From positions 1-41,050 of the forward strand of contig CALBZE010000147.1 of NCBI GenBank assembly GCA_937889645.1: a stretch of DNA of 41,050 nt, read 5' to 3'. The position numbers were made by a program, and so were the translations under genes. The notes below the pieces were generated by a model, which worked only from the letters and a program-made list of their open reading frames with translations, had not been told where the DNA came from and searched no databases. The stretch comes from an uncultured bacterium (GTDB lineage Bacteria; Gemmatimonadota; Gemmatimonadetes; Longimicrobiales; RSA9). Positions 21,946 through 30,165 of this stretch are shown piece by piece (positions within the stretch are counted from its first letter, which is position 1; every line of letters begins with the position of its first letter).

Positions 21946-22317
21946 ATGTTTGAGGCTGGCTTCACGAAGGGCGAGGGCACCTTCACCCCGGACGCGCTGA
22001 TCGCGGGCGGCACGCTCCGCGCGCGCAAGGTCACGATCGCGGCGGGCGCGGACCTCCCGCGGGGCGCCGTGCTCGGGAAGATCACCGCGAGCGGGAAATA
22101 CAAGCTCTCCGCCTCGGCCGCGGAGGACGGGTCGCAGACGCCGACCGCGATCCTCGTCGCCGCCGCAGCGGCAGCCGAGGCGGACGTCGAGGCGCTGATC
22201 TACGAGTCCGGCGATTTCAACGCCGCGGCGCTGACCTTCGGCACGGGGCACACCGCGGACACGGTCCGCGAACCGCTCCGCGACGTCGGGATCTTCGTCG
22301 TCGATGTGATGGGCTAA
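21946..22317 (+). CDS. Head decoration protein, lambda gpD-like, 123 aa
   Basis: The sequence FTPDALIAGGTLRARKVTIA, RGAVLGKITASGKYKLSASA and VEALIYESGDFNAAALTFG fits the lambda gpD / head-decoration family, which trimerises on the expanded capsid and stabilises it against DNA pressure. The ATG lies 12 bp after the protease stop, with GAGGGGG upstream. The length agrees with gpD (110). Confidence 0.93.
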   Translation: MFEAGFTKGEGTFTPDALIAGGTLRARKVTIAAGADLPRGAVLGKITASGKYKLSASAAEDGSQTPTAILVAAAAAAEADVEALIYESGDFNAAALTFGTGHTADTVREPLRDVGIFVVDVMG

Positions 22318-22333
22318 GGGGGAGCCGCCGCAC

Positions 22334-23362
22334 ATGGATATGTTTGATCCGCGGGTCTTGCGCGGCGTGGTCGAGAACACGCCGACGCCGCCCGCCTTCC
22401 TGCTGAATACGTTCTTCGGCACGATCGAAACCTCGACGACGGAAACGATCGAGTTCCACGTCGTCAACGGCCGGCGCCGGCTCGCGCCCTTCGTCTCGCC
22501 GCTGGTGGCAGGGAAGATCGTCGCTTCGCAAGGCTATCGGGTGGACTCGTTCTCCCCCGCCTATATTAAGGACAAGCGGGTCTTCGACCCGACCAAGGGC
22601 TTCAAGCGTGCGGTCGGCGAGCGGGTCGGCGGCAACCTGACCCCGGCACAGCGCGTGCAGGCGCACCTTGCGCGCGAGATGGCCGATCAGATCCAGATGC
22701 TCACCCGCCGCCTCGAGGTCATGGCGGCGGAGACGCTTCGGACCGGCAAGGTCACGATCACGGGCGACCTCTACCCGACGAAGGTCGTCGACTTCGGGCG
22801 CGACCCGTCTCTGACGAAGGCCCTCGCGGGCGAGGCCCGGTGGGGCGAGGCTGACGTCTCGCCGGTCCGCGACCTCGAGGCTTGGGCCGAGGAGGTCTTC
22901 CTCGCCTCGGGCGTGGCGCCGACCGACGCCATCATGACGGCGGACGCCTGGCGCCTCTACAAGAAGGACCCGGAATTCAAGGAATCGGTCGACACCAACG
23001 TCGCGACCATCAACGCGGCGCGCGTCGCCCTCGGGCCGCTCATCATCGGCGGGCAGGGCGCCCGGCTCGTCGGCATCTCCGGCGACCTCCGGATCTGGAT
23101 CTACTCCGACAAGTACGAGGAGGAGGACGGCTCCCTCGTCGACGTGATGCCGCCGCATACCGTCATCCTGACCTCTCAGGGGCTCGAGGGCGTGCGGCAC
23201 TTCGGCGCGATCAAAGACGAGGAGGCCGGATACCAGGCGCTCCCGTTCTATTCGAAGTCGTGGGTCGAGAAGGACCCGAGCGTCCGCTATCTGCTGATGC
23301 AAAGCGCGCCGATCGTGGTCCCGTACCGCGTCAACGCCAGCATGTGCGCGACGGTGAGGTGA
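22334..23362 (+). CDS. Major capsid protein, lambda gpE family, 342 aa
   Basis: HK97-fold capsid protein of lambda-E type: the TIETSTTETIEFHVVNGRRR segment with LAPFVSPLVAGKIVASQGY near the N-terminus, PTKVVDFGRD in the middle, and TNVATINAARVALGPLIIGG with IWIYSDKYEEEDG at the end. Length equals lambda gpE (341). It is preceded by GGGGGAG and is the most abundant head protein by analogy. Confidence 0.95.
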   Translation: MDMFDPRVLRGVVENTPTPPAFLLNTFFGTIETSTTETIEFHVVNGRRRLAPFVSPLVAGKIVASQGYRVDSFSPAYIKDKRVFDPTKGFKRAVGERVGGNLTPAQRVQAHLAREMADQIQMLTRRLEVMAAETLRTGKVTITGDLYPTKVVDFGRDPSLTKALAGEARWGEADVSPVRDLEAWAEEVFLASGVAPTDAIMTADAWRLYKKDPEFKESVDTNVATINAARVALGPLIIGGQGARLVGISGDLRIWIYSDKYEEEDGSLVDVMPPHTVILTSQGLEGVRHFGAIKDEEAGYQALPFYSKSWVEKDPSVRYLLMQSAPIVVPYRVNASMCATVR

Positions 23363-23718
23363 TGCGGGTCGCCGCCCTCGTGACCCTCGTCGACGGCGAG
23401 GGCAGCCATCCGCCGGGCTCGACCGTCGAGGTCGAGGACGGCGAGGCGGCGGTCCTCGTCCGCCGCGGCTTCGCGCGCCCGGCCCCGGCGGAGGAGGCTC
23501 CCCTCCCCGCCGAGGAGCCGGCGCCCGCCGCCGAGCCCGCTCCGGCGGAGCTCGACCGGGTCGCGGCGATCGTCGACGCGATCGCGCTCCTCGAGCCCGG
23601 CAATCCGGAGCACTTCACGAACGCCGGCAAGCCCGAGATCGCCGCGCTCGCCGCGATCCTCGGCTGGCGCCCGACCGCCGCGGAGCGGGACGAGGCGTTC
23701 GCCCGCTCTCAGGGCTGA
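23362..23718 (+). CDS. Head-region protein with SH3-like N-terminus, 118 aa
   Basis: ATG 23362 overlaps the capsid stop (TGATG). An N-terminal small beta part (HPPGSTVEVEDGEAAVLVRR) is followed by an Ala/Pro/Glu linker (EEAPLPAEEPAPAAEPAPAE) and a C-terminal helical part, HFTNAGKPEIAALAAILGWR, that recalls the HeH/LEM-type motif seen in FluMu-like head proteins. Position between capsid and head-tail joiner fits a head-completion or connector role. I cannot give a name. Confidence 0.6.
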   Translation: MRVAALVTLVDGEGSHPPGSTVEVEDGEAAVLVRRGFARPAPAEEAPLPAEEPAPAAEPAPAELDRVAAIVDAIALLEPGNPEHFTNAGKPEIAALAAILGWRPTAAERDEAFARSQG

Positions 23719-23724
23719 CGTCCG

Positions 23725-24027
23725 ATGCCGGCGGTCCTGACCGACGACGACCTCCTCGCCTTCGTCGACCCTTTGGCGTTCGGCGAGGAGGTCAAACTAC
23801 CGGACGGGACCGTCGTCTTCGGCGTCTTCGACGAGCGCGGGGCCGGGCTCGAGCCCGGGACCTCCGTCGAGGTATCCACGACCTCCCCGAAGCTCACGCT
23901 CCGCGCGGCCGACGCGGGCGACCTCGCGCAGCGCGACGAGGTCGAGGTCCGCGGCCGGCGATTCGAGGTCGTCGACCGCGACGACGACGCCGCGGGGCTC
24001 GCCGTGATCCAGCTATACGAGAGATGA
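23725..24027 (+). CDS. Head-tail joining protein, lambda gpFII-like, 100 aa
   Basis: A compact beta-rich protein (LPDGTVVFGVFDERGAGLEP, SPKLTLRAADAGDLAQRDEV, VRGRRFEVVDRDDDAAGLAV). The pattern and position match lambda gpFII, which binds the filled head and provides the site for the tail. Length is close to FII (117). It ends at ATGA with the next gene. Confidence 0.82.
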   Translation: MPAVLTDDDLLAFVDPLAFGEEVKLPDGTVVFGVFDERGAGLEPGTSVEVSTTSPKLTLRAADAGDLAQRDEVEVRGRRFEVVDRDDDAAGLAVIQLYER

Positions 24028-24611
24028 GCTCGCCCCATCCCCGCGCGGTCATCCGCGCCGCCATCGCCGCCCGCCTGGCGGGCTGGCGTGTCGCTCCGGC
24101 CGAGGACTCGCCCGGCGAGCGGTGGACGATGGCGGAGGATCGCGTCTTCGACTCCCGACTCCGCCCGATCGACGAGCGGCGGGACCTCCCCGCGGCGCTC
24201 GTCTACGCGCGGAAGGAAAAGGTCGACCTCGACTCCTACCCGAAATCGGGGGAGGACGGCGACAACGTCCGGACCCTCGAGATTTGCGTCGAGGCGATCG
24301 TCCAGGCGCTCGAGGACGTCGACGACACGCTCGACGAGTTCGCCCGCCAGGTCGAGGCGGCGCTCGAATGGTTCGAGGTCCCCGGGCTCGAGACGGCGAC
24401 GATCCGCCTCTCCGAGAGCGAGATCGACGTCTCGACGGACGGGCGGATTCCGCTCGGGGCGGTCCGCCTGACCTTTGAGGTCCGGTATCGCGCCCCCTGG
24501 CGCATCGTGCCGCCGGTCTGCGATCCCGCCTCCGAGGTGTGGCTTGGGAAGGCGCCGGAGATCGGCGCGGAGCACGTCGCCGATTACTGGCGGGTCGCGC
24601 CTCGCCCATGA
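24024..24611 (+). CDS. Tail-completion/terminator-like protein, 195 aa
   Basis: Alpha/beta protein with AVIRAAIAARLAG at the start and repeated beta strands and acidic patches (DLPAALVYARKEKVDLDSYP, RTLEICVEAIVQ, TIRLSESEIDVSTDGRIPLG). This resembles tail-terminator or minor tail U proteins that cap the tail before head joining. It lies at the switch from lambda-type head to P2-type tail genes, the right place for such a connector. Family placement is tentative. Confidence 0.65.
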   Translation: MSSPHPRAVIRAAIAARLAGWRVAPAEDSPGERWTMAEDRVFDSRLRPIDERRDLPAALVYARKEKVDLDSYPKSGEDGDNVRTLEICVEAIVQALEDVDDTLDEFARQVEAALEWFEVPGLETATIRLSESEIDVSTDGRIPLGAVRLTFEVRYRAPWRIVPPVCDPASEVWLGKAPEIGAEHVADYWRVAPRP

Positions 24612-25222
24612 TCGCGCTTCCCCGGTCGAGCGCGCGGACCGCCGGCATCGGCGACGCGGAGGGCGCGGACATCCGCCGCCGCCTGGCGAATCTGGTCCGC
24701 CAGGGGCGAGTCGCCGAGGTCGACTACGCGCGGGCGCGCATCCGCGTCCGGATCGGCGACCCGTCCGATCCTCGCGGGCACCTCCTCACGAACTGGATTC
24801 CGTGGTCGGCGCAGGCGAGCGGCAGTCGGCGCGAGTGGAATCCGCCCGCGGTTGGCGAGCCGGTTACGCTTCTGGCGCCGTCCGGCGAACTCGCGGGCGC
24901 GATCGCGCTCCCGGGCACGTTCTCGGAGGCGCACCCGGCGCCCGGCGACGCCGGCACCCTGCATCGCGTGGTCTACGCGGACGGGACGACGGTCGAGTAC
25001 GACCATGGCTCCGGCGAGATGACGATCAGGGGCGGCGTGAAAAAGATCGTCCTCGAGGTCGGCACGGAGGTCTCGATTAAGGCGCCGACGGTGCGGATCG
25101 AGGGCGACGTCGTCGTGACGGGGGGCGACGTCACGGCGGACGGCGTGAGCCTCAAGCAGCACCGGCACCGCGACGTGCAGCCGGGCGCAGGCATGAGCGG
25201 TCCGCCCGTGGCGTCGTCGTGA
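24608..25222 (+). CDS. V: Baseplate assembly protein V (spike), 204 aa
   Basis: P2 gpV family. ATG 24608 overlaps the upstream stop. An OB-fold-like N-terminus (GRVAEVDYARARIRVRIGDP, WIPWSAQASGSRREWNPPAV with GEPVTLLAPSGE) leads to a triple beta-helix needle (VKKIVLEVGTEVSIKAPTVR then VVVTGGDVTADGVSLKQHRH). The C-terminal HxH residues bind metal at the spike tip in P2. Length agrees with P2 gpV (211). First P2-type tail gene. Confidence 0.93.
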   Translation: MIALPRSSARTAGIGDAEGADIRRRLANLVRQGRVAEVDYARARIRVRIGDPSDPRGHLLTNWIPWSAQASGSRREWNPPAVGEPVTLLAPSGELAGAIALPGTFSEAHPAPGDAGTLHRVVYADGTTVEYDHGSGEMTIRGGVKKIVLEVGTEVSIKAPTVRIEGDVVVTGGDVTADGVSLKQHRHRDVQPGAGMSGPPVASS

Positions 25223-25258
25223 GCTCGGAGGGCGAGGGTATCCGACTTCGCACGACGC

Positions 25259-25306
25259 GCCGCCCGCCGCCGTGTAACGTCCGCGCTCGGGGACCGGGCG
25301 GGCGGC
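25259..25306. other. GC hairpin before baseplate gene W
   Basis: GCCGCCCGCC (25259-25268) and GGCGGGCGGC (25297-25306) are perfectly complementary. The second arm covers the bases just upstream of the W start at 25314, so folding could hide its ribosome site. No independent evidence. Confidence 0.35.
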
Positions 25307-25313
25307 GGGCGCG

Positions 25314-25649
25314 ATGCGCGGGATGGATGCGGCAACGGGGCGGGCGATCGACGGGCTGGCGCACCTGCGCCAGTCGGTCGCCGACATCCTGACGACGCCG
25401 ATCGGGACCAGGGTCCACCGCCGCGAGTACGGCTCCGAGCTCCCGCGCCTCGTCGACCGCCCGGTCAACGAGGCGCTCCTCGTCGACCTCTACGCCGCGA
25501 CCGCCGCGGCGCTCGACCGCTGGGAGCCGCGGATCCGCGTGCGGCGCGTGCGGGTCGAGAGCGCCGCGCCCGGCCGGGTCGAGCTCACGGTCGAGGGTCG
25601 GTACACGGTCGACGGGCGCGAGGTCCGGCTCGAGGGCATCGTCGTATGA
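25314..25649 (+). CDS. W: Baseplate wedge protein W (gp25-like), 111 aa
   Basis: A P2 gpW / T4 gp25 lysozyme-like wedge: GLAHLRQSVADILTTPIGTR, HRREYGSELPRLVDRPVNE, with conserved EYG.EL.. pattern. Two in-frame ATGs are present (25314 and 25323); the first is used. Length matches P2 gpW (115). Its stop overlaps the J start. Confidence 0.93.
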   Translation: MRGMDAATGRAIDGLAHLRQSVADILTTPIGTRVHRREYGSELPRLVDRPVNEALLVDLYAATAAALDRWEPRIRVRRVRVESAAPGRVELTVEGRYTVDGREVRLEGIVV

Positions 25650-26512
25650 GCGGCAGCGTCCGCCGCTCCTTCGCCGCGATCGACCTCTCGCGGTCGCCGC
25701 CGCCGAAGGTCGTCGAGCCGCTCTCCTACGAGGCGATTCTCGCGGCGATGGTCGCCGACCTCGTCGCCCGCGACCCGGCCTATTCGGCGCTCCTCGAGAG
25801 CGACCCGGCGATGAAGATTCTCGAGGTCGCCGCGGCGCGGGAGCTCCTCCTCCGCCAGCGCGTCAACGACGCCGCGCGCTCCGTCATGCTGGCCTTCGCG
25901 GCGGGATCGGACCTCGAGCATCTCGGGGCGCTCGTCGGCGTCGCGCGCCAGGCGGGCGAGTCCGACGACCGCCTCCGGCGGCGGATCCAGCTCGCGCCCG
26001 AGGCGTTCACGACCGCCGGCTCGGTCGGTGCCTACGTCTTCCACGCGCTCGCCGCGGACCCGCGGGTGCGCGACGTGTCCGTGACCTCCCCGGGGCCCGG
26101 CCGGGTGGTCGTCACGATCCTCTCGTCGGAGGCGGACGGCCTCCCCTCGGACGACGTGATCGAGGCGGTCCGCGCGCGGCTGAACGGCGACGACGTCCGC
26201 CCCTTGACCGACTCCGTCACCGTCCGCCGGCCGACCGTGGCCGCGTTCGACATTGCCGCGAGGCTCTACCTGTACGATGGGCCCGACGCCGCGGTCGTCG
26301 AGGCGGAGGCGCGCGCGTCGCTCGCCGCCTACCTCGAGGGCGCCTTCGCGATCGGGCGCGACGTCCCGAGGTCCGCCATCTTCGCGGCGCTGCACCGGCC
26401 GGGAGTCCAGCGCGTCGAGCTCCCGTCCCCGCCCGCCGACGTGGTCGTCGACGACATCTCGGTCGCGCGCAGCCGCTCCGTCTCCGTCGCCGTGGTCGGC
26501 CGGGATGAGTGA
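25646..26512 (+). CDS. J: Baseplate wedge protein J, 288 aa
   Basis: P2 gpJ family: PLSYEAILAAMVADLVARDP, the LLRQRVNDAARSVMLAFAAG helix, GSDLEHLGALVGV and RRRIQLAPEAFTTAGSVGAY. The length (288, P2: 302) and order W-J-I agree. It forms the outer wedge around the spike. Confidence 0.94.
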   Translation: MSGSVRRSFAAIDLSRSPPPKVVEPLSYEAILAAMVADLVARDPAYSALLESDPAMKILEVAAARELLLRQRVNDAARSVMLAFAAGSDLEHLGALVGVARQAGESDDRLRRRIQLAPEAFTTAGSVGAYVFHALAADPRVRDVSVTSPGPGRVVVTILSSEADGLPSDDVIEAVRARLNGDDVRPLTDSVTVRRPTVAAFDIAARLYLYDGPDAAVVEAEARASLAAYLEGAFAIGRDVPRSAIFAALHRPGVQRVELPSPPADVVVDDISVARSRSVSVAVVGRDE

Positions 26513-27755
26513 CGACCTCCTCCCGCCCAACGCCTCGCGCCTCGAGCGCGACCTCTCGCTCGCGACCGCGCGCCTCGGCGCCGTCCCGGTCCCGATCCGC
26601 TCGCTCCCCGACCCGGACACCGCGCCCGCCGCGACGCTGCCGTTCCTCGCTTGGGCGCTCTCGCTCGACGTGTGGGATCCGGGGTGGACCGAGGAGCGCA
26701 AGCGCGCGGCGATCCGGTCGGCATGGCGGATCCACGCGACGAAGGGGACGCTCGGCGGGCTGCGCCGGGTCGCCGCGCTCGCGGGCGGCGAGCTCGTCCG
26801 CGCCATCGTCCCGCCGTCGAAGGTCCACCTGGCGCCCGCCATGACCGAGGCGGAGCGCCGCGCCTTCCTGGCGCGCTACCCCGAGCTCCGCGTCTACCGC
26901 TACCGCACGCGGGGCGAGCGGGTCGGCGCCCTCCTCTCCGGCTTCGAATTCCTCGGCGGCGGGCGCTTCGGCGCCTTCCCGCGCGTGAGCGACGCCGAGG
27001 TCCGGATCTCGCGGCGCGCCTTCCTCGTCGACGGCGGGATCGAAACGCCGCTCACGACGATCGAGCGGCGGACCGCGGTCGAGACGTCCGCCGTCTCGAC
27101 CTTCGTCGAGGTCCGCCGCCCCATGATGGCGGGCCTCGCGCAGTTCGCCGGCCGCTTCGTCGGCGCGCGGGCGCGCTACCTGACCCACCGCGACGCCGCG
27201 GATCGGCTCTACCGCCTCGCGGCGACGGGCGAGATCGCCGTCTCGGTCGAGCGGCTCGCCCGGCGGACCGCCTCGCCCTCGCTCGAGCCGATCTCGGTGA
27301 TCTCCGAGCGGGTCGCGCAGCGCGGGTCCGCGCGCGGCGTGCTGGCCGATGGCGGCTTCGTCGGCGCCGGGGCTGCGCGGTCCTCGACGCTCCCGACGAC
27401 GGCGGGCGACAGGCTCTTCGACCGGCTCCGCCTCTTCGACCCCGAGCGGTCGCTCGAGCGGCGCGGGCGGTCGCTGCACCTCGGCGCGGTCCGCCTCGGG
27501 ATGCCGCCCTACCAGGCGGAGCTCAGGGTCGCGATCCGCGGCCAGCGGAGCCCGCTGGCGGCGGGGCGGTATGTTCGGGGCTTCGCGGTCGCGAGCCCCC
27601 GGCGCGCCTTCGACACGATGGTCCGGGCGCTCCGGTGGTCGGTTTCCGCCCGCGATCGCGTGCTCCTCGACACGCGCACGCACGCCGGACTCGTGAGCGG
27701 CGAGGGGCGACGGGCCGGGTCCGCGACGGCCGGGCAATGGCAGAGGGTGGATTAG
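26505..27755 (+). CDS. I: Tail protein I with a long C-terminal extension, 416 aa
   Basis: The first ~180 residues are P2 gpI: PNASRLERDLSLATARLGAV, SLPDPDTAPAATLPFLAWAL, RSAWRIHATKGTLGGLRRVA. Residues ~190-416 have no counterpart in P2 gpI (about 176 residues); they include repeated beta-like segments (FFG-type blocks, ELRVAIRGQRSPLA). The extension probably connects the baseplate to fibre genes that follow. ATG 26505 overlaps the J stop. Confidence 0.88.
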   Translation: MSDDLLPPNASRLERDLSLATARLGAVPVPIRSLPDPDTAPAATLPFLAWALSLDVWDPGWTEERKRAAIRSAWRIHATKGTLGGLRRVAALAGGELVRAIVPPSKVHLAPAMTEAERRAFLARYPELRVYRYRTRGERVGALLSGFEFLGGGRFGAFPRVSDAEVRISRRAFLVDGGIETPLTTIERRTAVETSAVSTFVEVRRPMMAGLAQFAGRFVGARARYLTHRDAADRLYRLAATGEIAVSVERLARRTASPSLEPISVISERVAQRGSARGVLADGGFVGAGAARSSTLPTTAGDRLFDRLRLFDPERSLERRGRSLHLGAVRLGMPPYQAELRVAIRGQRSPLAAGRYVRGFAVASPRRAFDTMVRALRWSVSARDRVLLDTRTHAGLVSGEGRRAGSATAGQWQRVD

Positions 27756-27756
27756 C

Positions 27757-29949
27757 GTGGAAAAGCGAGTGATCTTCCGCGACCGGCAGGAATTGCAGAG
27801 CGCGGACCTCAACAACGCACAGGCGTATGCCGCCGAGGCGATCGAACACGTCGTCGCCGACGCGCTCCTCGAGAGCGCCCGGCGGTACACCGGCTTCACC
27901 GTCGCGCAGGAAAGCGCGACGGAGGTCAACGTCGCCCTCGGGCGCCTGTACCACAACGGCGCGGTCTATTCCTCCGCGGGCGACGTCCCGCTCAACCTCT
28001 ACTCGTACCTCCCGGTCGCGACAAAGAAGGTCGTCGGCATCGTCGTCTGGGGGCAGGAGATCGAGACGGAGGTCGAGCCCCGCGACTTCCTGATCGACCT
28101 CGCCGCGGGCACGACCGAGCCGCAGGCGGTCGCGATGCAGCGGTTCCGCAAGGCCGAGGTCAACGCGATCCCCGGCGTCGAGAGCGCCGACCCGCAGAAC
28201 CCGGCGATCCCCGACAACGCGCTCCTCGTCGCGCTCGTCACCCTGACGCCGAGCGGGATCGAGTCCATCTCCCAGGTTCTCGACAACCGCCTCGCGAACG
28301 CCGAGACGAATCAGCGCGACATCGCCGCGCTCAACGCCTGGCGGAATCGCACCGGCCCGCAGATCGAGGCGCTCGCCTCCGACCTCGCCGCGATCGCCGA
28401 GCGGACGGCGGCGAAGGCCGACCTCGAGCAGATCGTCCGGATCTCCGCCGACATCGCGCGGCTCAAGGAAAAGGCGGACCTCCCCGACGATTACGCGCAG
28501 TATGGGGCGGACTATTTCACCGACGACGGGGAGACGGACGCCGGCCTCACCGCCGGGGGCGCCGAGATCGACAACGGGTTGCTGTTCCCCGCCGCCGCCA
28601 CCGCGACGGCGGCGCTCGCGCTGTTCAGCCCGCTCGACTCCGGCGTGTGGCGCAGCGGCGACACGATCCTCCCCGCCTTCGACCACGCGCTCGCGCTGCG
28701 GACGGAGGGGTACGCGGGCGACATTTCTCTCTCACAGTACCAAGTCCAGACGCACACCTTGGTCAAGTACGTGACCCAGGCGTGGCGCTTCCACTACGGG
28801 TGGCGCTGGAATTGGCTTCCCTCGTGGTACGCCTATCATTACCGCAAGATCTACGGTGTCTCGCGCCTGACGCGCCTCCTCCGCCGCGGCGCGTGGGGCT
28901 ACTGGGAGTCCTATCCGGTCGAGGCTTACCGCCTCGAGGAGACGACGACCTCGTACAACGGCGTGATGGTCGCTCAGACCTTCCTCGCGCCGCGCGCCAT
29001 GTGGTTGACCCGCGTCGGGCTCTACTTCACGGCGGTAGCGGGGAGCGGGGATGTGCGGGTCGCGGTCGTCGACGTCGAGAACGGCAAGCCGGTCCTCGGG
29101 AAGACGCGGGCGGTCGCGACCGTCGCCGCCTCCGCATTGAAGCGGTATCCGGCCGAGACGGCGATCGACGTCCCGCCCGTGCTCCTCGAGAGCGGCAAGC
29201 GGTACGCGGTCGTCGTCATCACCGAGGGCGCCCACCGCGCCGCGACCGTCTCGGCGAACGCCTTCACCGCGGGGACTCTGTTCTACGGCAGCGACGGTGA
29301 CTATTTCGTCGGCGACATAACGAAAGACCTCATGTTCTCGCTCTACGCCGCTGCTTTTCGGCGCGCGCGGACCGAGGTCGCGTTGCAGCCGATCAGCCTC
29401 GCGGGCGGTATCACGGAGATCGACGTCGCGGCGGAGCAAGTCATCCCCGAGGGCGCCGGGCTCACGTTCGAGGTCCAGGTCGGCGGGCGGTGGTACCCGC
29501 TCGGCGGCACCGAGGGCATTCTCGCCTCGTCGCCCGACCTCGTCCCGCTCCGTGCCGTCATGGTCGGGACGCGCGACGTCGCGCCCTCGCTCACGCTGGC
29601 GGCGGGCGCGGTCAAGGCGAGCCGGGCGGCGCTCTCCCTCGCCCACGTCTCGACCGAGCGCACGCTCGCGGCGCCGACGAACGAGGTCCGCGTCTCCCTC
29701 CTCCTCTCCGGCTTCGACGCCGCGAAGCATACGGTCGTGGTCGCGCTCCGGAAGGCGGACGCGAGCGAGGTGTCCGCCGCGCTCGTCGAGACGGAGGCGG
29801 TCGAGGAGGGCGGCGAGGCGGCGGTCCGCAAGACCTTCCATTTCACCGGACTCGGCGGGCTCTCCGCCTATCGCGTGAAAATCACGGGGACGCGGACCGC
29901 GGCCGCGGCGCCGTTCGCCGTCGCCGAGCGCGTCGACGTGGCGCTCTAA
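27757..29949 (+). CDS. Tail-fibre/baseplate structural protein (DUF4815-like), 730 aa
   Basis: The GTG start is used because it follows the I stop by one base and opens the ordered N-terminus EKRVIFRDRQELQSADLNNA, a pattern seen in DUF4815-like phage fibre proteins. Residues ~185-250 contain coiled-coil-like helices, and 300-390 an aromatic-rich segment (FHYGWRWNWLPSWYAYHYR). The C-terminal third is beta-rich with several similar blocks. It probably forms part of the fibre or its baseplate attachment; the DUF assignment is tentative. Confidence 0.7.
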   Translation: MEKRVIFRDRQELQSADLNNAQAYAAEAIEHVVADALLESARRYTGFTVAQESATEVNVALGRLYHNGAVYSSAGDVPLNLYSYLPVATKKVVGIVVWGQEIETEVEPRDFLIDLAAGTTEPQAVAMQRFRKAEVNAIPGVESADPQNPAIPDNALLVALVTLTPSGIESISQVLDNRLANAETNQRDIAALNAWRNRTGPQIEALASDLAAIAERTAAKADLEQIVRISADIARLKEKADLPDDYAQYGADYFTDDGETDAGLTAGGAEIDNGLLFPAAATATAALALFSPLDSGVWRSGDTILPAFDHALALRTEGYAGDISLSQYQVQTHTLVKYVTQAWRFHYGWRWNWLPSWYAYHYRKIYGVSRLTRLLRRGAWGYWESYPVEAYRLEETTTSYNGVMVAQTFLAPRAMWLTRVGLYFTAVAGSGDVRVAVVDVENGKPVLGKTRAVATVAASALKRYPAETAIDVPPVLLESGKRYAVVVITEGAHRAATVSANAFTAGTLFYGSDGDYFVGDITKDLMFSLYAAAFRRARTEVALQPISLAGGITEIDVAAEQVIPEGAGLTFEVQVGGRWYPLGGTEGILASSPDLVPLRAVMVGTRDVAPSLTLAAGAVKASRAALSLAHVSTERTLAAPTNEVRVSLLLSGFDAAKHTVVVALRKADASEVSAALVETEAVEEGGEAAVRKTFHFTGLGGLSAYRVKITGTRTAAAAPFAVAERVDVAL

Positions 29950-29961
29950 GGGGAAATCGGC

Positions 29962-30153
29962 ATGAGCGAGACTCAGAACGTCGGCGGGGCGTCCTCCCCC
30001 GCCTTCGACCCAGCCGCGATGTATCGCGTCGTCTTCGCGCGGCGCCTGGCGCTCGCGTCCGCGAAGATCCGGCCCGGGGTCGCGTATGAGGTCCGCGGCG
30101 ACCTCCTCGCGACCGTCGAGGCGGACGCGATCGCGTCCGCCGAGCGGATCTAG
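29962..30153 (+). CDS. Small tail-region protein, 63 aa
   Basis: ATG 29962 has AAGGGGAAA upstream. The protein is soluble (PAAMYRVVFARRLALASAKI then RPGVAYEVRGDLLATVEAD). It sits between two fibre genes. The fold looks like a small strand-helix domain; no family recognised. Confidence 0.6.
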   Translation: MSETQNVGGASSPAFDPAAMYRVVFARRLALASAKIRPGVAYEVRGDLLATVEADAIASAERI

Positions 30154-30165
30154 GGGCGCGCGGGG

